This document shows, in pieces, positions 1 through 5,914 of a stretch of DNA of 38,124 bases. This DNA is from a virus, in IMG/VR virus record IMGVR_UViG_3300033233_000092, positions 1-38,124 of that record, one strand, 5' to 3'. The notes under the pieces are model-generated. The model did not search any database, was not told where the DNA came from, and saw only the letters and a list, made by a program, of their open reading frames with translations. A program made the position numbers and the translations under genes. Numbering within the stretch: the first letter of the stretch is position 1; every line of letters starts with the position of its first letter.

Positions 1-140
1 CTTCGTAGGGCACGTAGAATCCCTGGGGCGGACCAAGTTTCTTGGCGATTTCATTCGAGCATTCACGCTCGAATGTGGCATCGACGTCGTTTTCATTTTT
101 AAGTATGCCCCGGATTGCCCGCATTACTGAATAGTTCTTG
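1..140. repeat. Terminal overlap copy 1 (circular contig)
   Basis: Bases 1-140 match 37985-38124 except for one base (c at 118, a at 38102). The capsid reading frame continues in phase from one copy into the other, so this is assembly overlap of a circular or circularly permuted molecule. The repeat lies inside the capsid gene, so it is not a plausible physical end. In the protein the mismatch changes one residue (Ala versus Ser after Met-Arg). Confidence 0.93.
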
Positions 141-1114
141 ACTTCTTTTTTCGAAAGTCCGAGCGCGGAATCGGGAATTTCCAGCGGGTCGCTGTCGGTA
201 ATTTTACGATACACCGTCCCGCGAAAGAGTTCTGGTGTTGTCTGGCAATCAATGGCGTCTTTGACGATACGGTCCATAACTGCTTTCCCGCCTGCGATAC
301 GGTTCTCGAAGGCTGCGCCGATTGCACGGATCTCTGTTTCGTTTGCATTTCGTTCCGCTGCAATCTCCTCCGCTGTTTTTGTTGCTTTGTCCATATTGTG
401 TTCTCCTTTGGTTGTTATTGTTACTGGTGCCTCGCCGATTTGTTCGGGAGGAGTTGATTCAAATAATCGTTTCATATACGTTAGCAGTTCACGCTCGCTT
501 GCATTGACCGGCATTCCGATTTTTTGCAATTGCTCCATTACTGCATTGTTTGAGCGGATGCTTTTGGTTACCGCGTTCTCATCCGCGCCAATGGGCACAA
601 GACTCAGCTCTTTCAATTGCCACTTGGTCGTAACCCGCAGCGGTCCTGCATATTCTTTCCCGCCGATGATTTGTTTTTCGCTTTCTGGTATAAAAAAGGA
701 TTCGAGCGCACGATAGCCGACTGACAGGTCGGTGAGATGTCCGTCGCGCGCCAACTGTTCGGCGGTTTTTGCGCGGTCGGTGCTTGAAAAATAAATCGTG
801 CCTTCTTTTTGGTCGTTGAGGGTTTGAAATTCGCGCGCTGTGCCGAGAATTGATTCGATGCTGAACCTATTGTGCGAATCGAGGAGCGGGACTTGCGCTC
901 TGCCTTGCGGAAGTTCCATACCGTCCATTTTCAAAATTTCATCGACGACCATCCAGCGTTCCCAGTCAATCATCGGCGTGGGCTTTTCGCTGGCGGCGAT
1001 GACTCGCATCGAATGTTTTTCTGGATTGTAGCTTTGCGGCAATGTTTCAATTGCGCGGGTCGAGAGCTGCTCTTCTAATGCGCTTCGTAATGTTTCAATT
1101 TCTTGTTTTGTCAT
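1..1114 (-). CDS. Prohead protease-major capsid fusion, N-terminal part (continues across the join)
   Basis: This open frame starts at ATG 1114, overlapping the portal stop as ATGA, and leaves the window at base 1. It continues in the same frame at 37984 down to 37065, giving about 677 residues. Residues 1-240 are an HK97-type (S78) prohead protease: LLDSHNR near 78-84 holds the likely catalytic His, DLSVGY near 129-134 the likely catalytic Ser, and ELSLVPIGAD near 169-178 is the conserved trailing motif. The protease would cleave the capsid N-terminus during head maturation. An internal ATG at 394 (residue 241) is preceded by AAAGGAG at good spacing, so capsid can probably be made alone. HK97 itself uses separate protease and capsid genes; fused forms are known in other phages. 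Confidence 0.9.
   Translation of the reverse strand, partial: MTKQEIETLRSALEEQLSTRAIETLPQSYNPEKHSMRVIAASEKPTPMIDWERWMVVDEILKMDGMELPQGRAQVPLLDSHNRFSIESILGTAREFQTLNDQKEGTIYFSSTDRAKTAEQLARDGHLTDLSVGYRALESFFIPESEKQIIGGKEYAGPLRVTTKWQLKELSLVPIGADENAVTKSIRSNNAVMEQLQKIGMPVNASERELLTYMKRLFESTPPEQIGEAPVTITTKGEHNMDKATKTAEEIAAERNANETEIRAIGAAFENRIAGGKAVMDRIVKDAIDCQTTPELFRGTVYRKITDSDPLEIPDSALGLSKKEVKNYSVMRAIRGILKNENDVDATFERECSNEIAKKLGPPQGFYVPYE
392..409 (-). promoter_or_regulatory. Internal ribosome binding site and start for capsid alone
   Basis: Read on the minus strand, AAAGGAGAA (409-401) stands 6-7 bases before an in-frame ATG (394-392) at codon 241 of the protease-capsid fusion, exactly where the protease domain ends and the capsid delta domain begins. 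Translation from here would give a product of about 437 residues. This would allow many capsid copies per protease copy from one frame. It is inferred from sequence only. Confidence 0.75.
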
Positions 1115-2709
1115 GATGGTTCGAGTTCTCCGTTCATTTCTTTGAGGATTGCTTTTATTTTTCTTAAATATATTTTCATCTCTCGGCTGTTCTGCGTTTG
1201 GTTCGATGGATTCGCATCGGCGGATGGGACTGTAGGCGAATCGAAGTCCAATATCACGCCCTTGCCTTCGGCATATTTTTTGACTTTTGCCATTTCATCG
1301 ATCAGTTCGTAAATATTATCGCCGTTCTGTGCCGCTTCTCTGAGCGGGTTCGTCAATCCCATACGCGAGCGTGTTTCGATTGCTGTCGCATCTTTTGCAG
1401 GGTCTATCCAGGGCCAGCGCTTGCCGACGAAGTAGGGTTGATTAAATCTTTCAAATTGCGTGAATGCCTGCGGTCCCAAATCGAGCGCACCTGACAGCAA
1501 TGCCGATTTGAGCCAATCGGAGAATACTGCGTCCATGAACGATTCGATGAACCACTCTTGGTCCATCATCCATGTTTCCCGCTCATCCTGCAGCCCGATT
1601 CTTCCCGAGCTGTAGCTTGTTTCGGTGAGGTCGTTCGCCATCGTGATGTAAGAGACTCTCAGCGCCGAGGCGATGTCTTTTTTCATCCCTTTCCCGAACA
1701 TTTCGAATTGCTGGTCGGGAAATTTATTGTCGGGGACGTTGACGTTGTAGCCCGGGTTGACTTCGAAGAGGCTCATTTCTTCTACGTCGATAACTTGATT
1801 GCCTTTTGCATCGAGCTCATTTCCTATGATGGAGGCTGGGGCATCTTCTTTCCGTTCGAGGAAGCCGATGCGACGCGCTGTGTTGATTGAGTTTGAGCCG
1901 TGCGCTCGGACATAATCCCACAAAAGTTTCATCGGCATGAGCGCCGATGCCATGGGTGTGATGCCGCGGGATGCGAAGGCGCGTCCTTTTTCAAAATCAT
2001 AGTAAAATTCTTCGATTGGCTTGCGCGTGCGCTCGGTTGCGTATGCGTATGAATAAATATTTGCCTGCGGCGTGGATGGCTTGAGATACAATGCTTTCCG
2101 ATTGCGCCATTGGTCATATTCTACTCCCATGATGACGACGTTGCCGCCGGGCAATTGTTCGCTGTACATATCATCAATTATATCGGGGTCGAGGACTTGC
2201 AAATGGAATCCATATTTCGAGCGGTCATATATTTTGCGGACAAGATATTCTCCATCACGCTTCCAATGTATGATGACGAGGTGTTGGATTTCACGGAAGT
2301 TATCCTGCGCGCTGATGTCGCAATTTTCTTTCTTCCCCCAATTGAGAAAGCCCGTTTTAATTTTCTGTGAACTTATTTCATCAATGAGAATATTTCCCGC
2401 TTCATCGAGCATTGGGCGATTTTGCTTGTCCCATTGCTGGGCTTTGACGTTCAGCGTGAAGCCATACGCGCCTGCAATATTTTTGCGGGACAAGTCGATG
2501 TAACGCGTGCCGAGCGGGTTGTTATTGCTTACATCGCGGGCTATCCCGCGCAGTGCCATCATGTCGGATTTGATTTCGTAGTCTGCGGGCGTGACGGTCC
2601 GGAACCAGCCCGATGTAATGCGGTTATGCTGCGCCGCTTCGTGTCCGCGTCTACTGATATTTATCAGCGTGCGTCCAAGCGTGTTTAATATTTTCTGAAT
2701 GCGATTCAG
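1111..2709 (-). CDS. Portal protein, lambda GpB type
   Basis: This forms the dodecameric DNA channel of the head. The C-terminal half carries the lambda-portal signature NDLTETSYSSGRIGLQDERE. The first ATG in frame is at 2562 (483 residues), but the frame stays open upstream and encodes plausible portal N-terminus (NRIQKILNTLGRTLINISRR). A CTG at 2709 overlaps the upstream stop as CTGA, with GGAG about 8 bases ahead. Starting there gives 532 residues, close to lambda GpB (533). I prefer the CTG start; the exact codon is uncertain. The gene lies between the GpW-like joiner and the protease-capsid fusion, as in lambda. Confidence 0.9.
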   Translation of the reverse strand: MNRIQKILNTLGRTLINISRRGHEAAQHNRITSGWFRTVTPADYEIKSDMMALRGIARDVSNNNPLGTRYIDLSRKNIAGAYGFTLNVKAQQWDKQNRPMLDEAGNILIDEISSQKIKTGFLNWGKKENCDISAQDNFREIQHLVIIHWKRDGEYLVRKIYDRSKYGFHLQVLDPDIIDDMYSEQLPGGNVVIMGVEYDQWRNRKALYLKPSTPQANIYSYAYATERTRKPIEEFYYDFEKGRAFASRGITPMASALMPMKLLWDYVRAHGSNSINTARRIGFLERKEDAPASIIGNELDAKGNQVIDVEEMSLFEVNPGYNVNVPDNKFPDQQFEMFGKGMKKDIASALRVSYITMANDLTETSYSSGRIGLQDERETWMMDQEWFIESFMDAVFSDWLKSALLSGALDLGPQAFTQFERFNQPYFVGKRWPWIDPAKDATAIETRSRMGLTNPLREAAQNGDNIYELIDEMAKVKKYAEGKGVILDFDSPTVPSADANPSNQTQNSREMKIYLRKIKAILKEMNGELEPS

Positions 2710-3266
2710 GATGTTGCTCCGAGATTCACTAAGATTTTTTTCCGCGTTCCGCCGTTCGCCATTGCGTCAGCATCTTTTGCATTCTTGATTCTCGTTTCGA
2801 GACGGCTTTGCCATGCGAGAAGGTCGGGAAGGTCGGCTTGACGGTATGTTCTTCCATTGTAGGTGAATTCATATTTCGGGTTTGCGGCAAATGCTTTTAA
2901 TATCTCATTCAGATTGTCGAGCGTTTGCTGATCGGTCGTGCGGCGGTCCTGCGGTTCATTGGCAAGGGCTAAGTTTTCTTCTACTTCGATGCGGTCGAGG
3001 CGGACGGTATGACGCTCGAGGACGCTATCGACTGTTTTTTCTACCCACTTGACGTATTCATAAATTCCAGGTACGATTTTCGCCGAGTCTGCGGCGGTGA
3101 TGGTGCAATCCCATCCGTCGTTATTCCGCGTGCCTGTGACTGTGGTTTGTGTATCGCCGCTGATTTTATACTTCAGCGTCCAGCCGGCGGAGGCGGGATA
3201 GCCGCTTGCAGTGGTGGTCCAGCTTACGGTGTCGCCTGCGATGAATTTTTCGGGAAGTTCGGTCAT
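2706..3266 (-). CDS. Head-tail joining protein, GpW-like C-terminus with N-terminal beta domain
   Basis: 186 residues. The first ~95 are Thr/Ser/Gly-rich with a beta pattern (SGYPASAGWTLKYKISG). Residues ~110-175 (LNEILKAFAANPKYEFTYNGRTY and following) resemble lambda GpW: helix, beta hairpin with NGR, then helix. In lambda, W sits between terminase A and portal B, which matches this position. GpW is only 68 residues, so the N-terminal domain would be extra. The assignment rests on weak similarity and synteny. Its ATG overlaps the upstream stop (TAATG). Confidence 0.5.
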   Translation of the reverse strand: MTELPEKFIAGDTVSWTTTASGYPASAGWTLKYKISGDTQTTVTGTRNNDGWDCTITAADSAKIVPGIYEYVKWVEKTVDSVLERHTVRLDRIEVEENLALANEPQDRRTTDQQTLDNLNEILKAFAANPKYEFTYNGRTYRQADLPDLLAWQSRLETRIKNAKDADAMANGGTRKKILVNLGATS

Positions 3267-3439
3267 TAAATTTCTTTGCCTTCCTGAGTTAATGCGCCGA
3301 CTTTAGCGTATGCAGTGAAGTGCCTGCGCTTGCAAACTTTACAGATACGCACTTCAAGGTCTTGACGTGCGTCCGGATGGTCGGGCTTGAGCTCGAGGTT
3401 GCTTTCAATTTTGCAGCAGTCTTTTCGTCCGTCTTCCAT
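3266..3439 (-). CDS. Small Cys-containing protein
   Basis: 57 residues starting at ATG 3439, which shares one base with the upstream stop. It contains a CC pair near residues 7-8 and CKVC near 35-38, a possible metal knuckle (RICKVCKRRHF). A longer frame starting at 3541 overlaps the upstream gene and is unlikely. The coupling on both sides suggests it belongs to the head operon. Function is not recognised. Confidence 0.65.
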   Translation of the reverse strand: MEDGRKDCCKIESNLELKPDHPDARQDLEVRICKVCKRRHFTAYAKVGALTQEGKEI

Positions 3440-3918
3440 TATGCGAGCGTGTATATTGTGCCGGGATTTGCGTTGTTGAATTTCACGGTGAATGTTTCGC
3501 CGTCGTTCAGCGTTACTCCGCCCGCGCCGTAGTCCCACCATGCGATGACGGGACGCGCCGTAGCCGTGCCGCCCGTGTCGTCGAATAACACGGCATATCG
3601 AAATGTCGGCAGTGCGCCGCCCGATGCGGTGAAGACTACCTGATTTGCCGCGAGCGTGAATGTGCCGCTCGTTTGCGATGCGGTGGTGACTGTTACTGCG
3701 CCGCCTTTTTTTGTGTAGCCGTTTCCTGCGGCGATTTCATTCGCATTGGACGTGGCTTCTACAATACATACTGCGCCTCCGCTCGGAACATTAACACGAA
3801 TGTCGGCGGCGTTGGGCGAGGTGTTGGTGAGCAGAAGGAAAAGGGAATCTGCGCTGACGTCAATTTTTTTCTTGTTGAGGTCTTCGACGAATTGGTTGAA
3901 CTTGTTCTGTATGGCCAT
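3439..3918 (-). CDS. Putative virion structural protein, beta-rich
   Basis: 159 residues. It begins MAIQNKFNQFVEDLNKKKIDV and continues with a Gly/Thr/Ala-rich beta pattern (GNGYTKKGGAVTVTT, TARPVIAWWDYGAGG, LNDGETFTVKF). Proteins of this type recur in phage head modules; I do not know a proven function. It is the first gene after the gene-free control region 3919-4452 and thus the first of the late head cluster. Decoration or head-completion roles are possible but unproven. Confidence 0.7.
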   Translation of the reverse strand: MAIQNKFNQFVEDLNKKKIDVSADSLFLLLTNTSPNAADIRVNVPSGGAVCIVEATSNANEIAAGNGYTKKGGAVTVTTASQTSGTFTLAANQVVFTASGGALPTFRYAVLFDDTGGTATARPVIAWWDYGAGGVTLNDGETFTVKFNNANPGTIYTLA

Positions 3919-4001
3919 GATTTAGTATGTGAGTATGTAAGAAGTCAGATGTCGGATGTCAGAGGTCAATATTTTTGTTTTCGGTTTTCATGTTGCGTTT
4001 A

Positions 4002-4023
4002 GATCCCGCCCTTCGGCGGGATT
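4002..4023. repeat. GC palindrome GATCCCGCC/GGCGGGATT
   Basis: Perfect 9-bp arms around CTTC. It belongs to the CCGCC/GGCGG class of short palindromes also seen at 6008-6022 and 16189-16202. No T-run follows on the minus strand, so it is not a terminator for the late operon. Confidence 0.75.
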
Positions 4024-4115
4024 CTCAACATCACAAAGCCGCTCGTGTACTCGCGGGTGATGTTGGAAAATAAAATGTCCCGCTCATTCGCCGTTGCGCA
4101 ACGAATAAACGGGAC

Positions 4116-4153
4116 AAAAAAAATGCTGAACTACTGCTGCAGCAGTTCAGCAT
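4116..4153 (-). terminator. Rho-independent terminator just below the late promoter
   Basis: Minus-strand hairpin with arms ATGCTGAACT (plus 4123-4132) and AGTTCAGCAT (4144-4153) around an 11-base loop, followed by a run of T on the minus strand (A-run at 4116-4123 on plus). It lies only about 26 bases past the predicted start of transcription from the promoter at 4186-4214, so the default transcript would be about 60 nt. Confidence 0.7.
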
Positions 4154-4185
4154 ACACTCGAATGACCGTCGTCACCGATAGTTAT

Positions 4186-4228
4186 AGTATATACTTCTTT
4201 TTATGCGAAATCAAGCAGTATTTTACTG
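4186..4228 (-). promoter_or_regulatory. Candidate late promoter with upstream dyad
   Basis: Minus strand: -35 TTGATT (plus 4209-4214), 17-bp spacer, -10 TATACT (4186-4191), expected start near 4179. Directly upstream of the -35 is the perfect dyad CAGTA-TTT-TACTG (4216-4228), centred about 43 bp before the start, where an activator touching sigma could sit. The -10 lies in a second palindrome, AGTATATACT (4186-4195). It points at the head genes. Confidence 0.55.
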
Positions 4229-4263
4229 TTTTTTATGCCTGTAAGTGGTTGAAAAATAAGGTT

Positions 4264-4336
<73 letters not shown>

Positions 4337-4338
4337 GA

Positions 4339-4395
4339 AAAAAAATCCCGTCTACTCAACTCAGAGTGTGCTTTTTCTTTGCTTAGACGGGATTT
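4339..4395 (-). terminator. Rho-independent terminator after the small packaging-region genes
   Basis: Perfect 12-bp arms AAATCCCGTCTA (4343-4354) and TAGACGGGATTT (4384-4395). On the minus strand a T-run follows directly. The loop is long (29 bases) but the stem is strong. It would end transcripts that come through terminase and the methyltransferase, just before the late promoter. Confidence 0.65.
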
Positions 4396-4452
4396 GCCTT
4401 TTTCCTAACGTGATGTGTTTACTTCATTCGATAATGTTCACTCTCCTTTCTT

Positions 4453-4551
4453 TCAGGGTTTCCATGTACTTTGATTGATTTTTTTAATGAGCGGTACATT
4501 AATTATTTTCTGCTGCTTTCTTTTTTTCTGTCCGTATTCCTTCGGCGACAT
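4453..4551 (-). pseudogene. Possible small ORF or duplicated gene 3' end
   Basis: A 32-codon frame beginning MSPKEYGQKKRK, overlapping the 59-residue gene at 4499-4678 in another frame. Its end, PLIKKINQSTWKP, resembles the end of the product of 4732-5013 (TLIKKINQGSWKI), and the underlying DNA is similar over about 45 bp. It has no good ribosome binding site. It could be a leftover 3' end, a real tiny gene, or be reached by frameshifting. Confidence 0.35.
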
Positions 4552-4678
4552 ATTGAACTGTCGGAGCTTTTCTTGTTTCATAAGGGGGCATTGTAGGTGT
4601 TACAGTAATCTTAATTACTTTATCCTTAATGATCGTTGCTACAATATCTTCAGTACCCAAGTTTTTTTTTCTTTTCAT
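4499..4678 (-). CDS. Small basic protein of unknown function
   Basis: 59 residues. The start at ATG 4678 is chosen because AAAGGA lies 8 bases upstream; an ATG at 4699 lacks this. The product is Lys-rich at both ends with a beta-like Thr/Val middle (VIKITVTPTMPPYETR). Not recognised. It sits between the gene at 4732 and the terminator at 4339-4395. Confidence 0.5.
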   Translation of the reverse strand: MKRKKNLGTEDIVATIIKDKVIKITVTPTMPPYETRKAPTVQYVAEGIRTEKKKAAENN

Positions 4679-4731
4679 TTTTCGAATCCTTTCTGTCATG
4701 ATGAATGATTACAATAAATATACTTATTTTT

Positions 4732-5013
4732 TTAGATTTTCCATGAACCTTGATTGATTTTTTTTATGAGGGTTGCATTTATTTTTGCGCCGCCCGCATT
4801 GGTGAACATGAAGTTGACGATTTGCTGCGTTTGCGCCAGTGTGATTTTTTCGATGAGAAAGTTTACCCATTCATCACTGCTCATGTTCATGATTGTTTGT
4901 TGTTCCAACAACTTTGAGACGTTGTGTGGATAGATGTTGACGGTTTTTCTCTCTGGCTTGATGGATGGTTTTTTGTCCTGTATTTCTGGCATTGGTATTT
5001 TTGTTGATATCAT
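4732..5013 (-). CDS. Hypothetical protein, 93 aa
   Basis: Not recognised. It begins MISTKIPMPEIQDKKPSIKP and has a helical, Gln-rich middle (SDEWVNFLIEKITLAQTQQIVNF). Its ATG overlaps the stop of a 27-codon methyltransferase remnant (ATGA, 5010-5013). Its last 13 residues have a diverged copy encoded at 4453-4551. Confidence 0.6.
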   Translation of the reverse strand: MISTKIPMPEIQDKKPSIKPERKTVNIYPHNVSKLLEQQTIMNMSSDEWVNFLIEKITLAQTQQIVNFMFTNAGGAKINATLIKKINQGSWKI

Positions 5014-5093
5014 ATCACGACTACTTTTTCAAGAAGCGGCGTCACGTTGTTTAATCGTAGTTCTGCTATTTCTTTCACATATTTTTCGCTCAC
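5010..5093 (-). pseudogene. Remnant of a second methyltransferase 3' end
   Basis: A 27-codon open stretch from a GTG at 5093, containing SEKYVKEIAELRLNNVTPLL, parallels the end of the intact methyltransferase (EKYVREIGVPRLNNVEPLF). The match covers only the last ~25 residues; in-frame stops lie just upstream. Most simply it is the tail of an older copy left after replacement or insertion of the present gene. It still overlaps the next ATG, as a normal operon gene would. Confidence 0.6.
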
Positions 5094-5149
5094 TTCTCAT
5101 CACACTCATATCTTTCGCTCGCTTTCATTGTTTTATTGCGTTATTATGT

Positions 5150-5181
5150 AAATTGCGTACTTATCCATGTTAAGCGCAATG
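5150..5181. repeat. Imperfect palindrome, copy 1 (TTGCG...CGCAA)
   Basis: On the minus strand: TTGCGCTTAACAT, three variable bases, then TAAGTACGCAATTT. It lies just after the methyltransferase stop. A second copy at 14664-14694 differs only in the three central bases. Arms TTGCG/CGCAA and TTA/TAA are self-complementary. It may be a protein-binding site, RNA hairpin or recombination site. Confidence 0.75.
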
Positions 5182-5190
5182 CGTTGACTA

Positions 5191-5910
5191 TTATAGCACG
5201 GCAACCGCTTCTTTGAAAAGTGGCTCTACATTGTTTAATCGTGGCACGCCTATCTCTCGCACATACTTCTCGTTCAAATCGAATGCAATAAAATTTCGTT
5301 TTGTTTTTTTTGCCACTACCGCTGTTGTTCCGCTCCCTACAAACGGATCAAGGATTATATCGCCTTCACTCGTTGAGTTTTCCATCAAGTATCGAATGAC
5401 TTCCTCTGGTTTCTGTGTCGGATGAATCCTTTTCTTGCCCCGATCAATCTGGCACTGAATCACATCGTCGGCGTATTTGTTCAACCTATGCAATCCTTTG
5501 CTTCCGTACATTATCGGCTCGTATCTCAATTTGTAATGCGATAATTGTCGTGGTATCCGTCCAATGAGCTTGTCCCAAATTATTAACGAATGCAACTTGA
5601 AATACATTTGAAACACTGGAAGCGTTTCCACTAATTTTGTTGTCGAAGAAAAAACATAGATTGCCCCGCTTGGCTTTAGTACACGCCTGCATTCTGGTAA
5701 GAAATATGGAAATAAATTCACCGTATCTCCAATCATATACTCTTCACCTGTTTTCTTGTAACTCACGCCATATGGTGGATCGGTTATTATACAATCTATG
5801 CTTTCCGTTGCTATCTCCTTTAGAAGTTCCAAACAATCGCCGTGAATAATCTCGTTGACTTTGATGCGGTTGCCGTGCAAAGAATACGCACTGCGCTTAA
5901 CTATTGGCAT
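5191..5910 (-). CDS. DNA methyltransferase, beta class (N6-adenine or N4-cytosine)
   Basis: 239 residues from ATG 5910, five bases after the terminase stop with GGAAAG upstream; a longer frame from 6000 overlaps terminase. Catalytic motif IV (CIITDPPYG) lies near residues 39-47 and the SAM-binding motif I (ILDPFVGSGTT) near 192-202, the order of beta-class enzymes such as CcrM. IHPTQKP precedes motif I as usual. No restriction endonuclease is beside it, so protection of phage DNA or an epigenetic role is likely. A remnant of a relative lies just downstream. Confidence 0.9.
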   Translation of the reverse strand: MPIVKRSAYSLHGNRIKVNEIIHGDCLELLKEIATESIDCIITDPPYGVSYKKTGEEYMIGDTVNLFPYFLPECRRVLKPSGAIYVFSSTTKLVETLPVFQMYFKLHSLIIWDKLIGRIPRQLSHYKLRYEPIMYGSKGLHRLNKYADDVIQCQIDRGKKRIHPTQKPEEVIRYLMENSTSEGDIILDPFVGSGTTAVVAKKTKRNFIAFDLNEKYVREIGVPRLNNVEPLFKEAVAVL

Positions 5911-5914
5911 AACG

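Noticed and set aside
124-363. Minus-strand 79-codon ORF near the left edge
   Set aside because: It is in a different frame from the protease-capsid gene that covers the whole stretch.
1111-2562. Portal starting at ATG 2562
   Set aside because: It would cut off conserved-looking N-terminal sequence and leave an unexplained 140-bp gap after the GpW-like gene.
5150-5181. Integron attC site
   Set aside because: GCTTAAC fits one core motif, but there is no paired GTTRRRY at attC spacing and no integron integrase.
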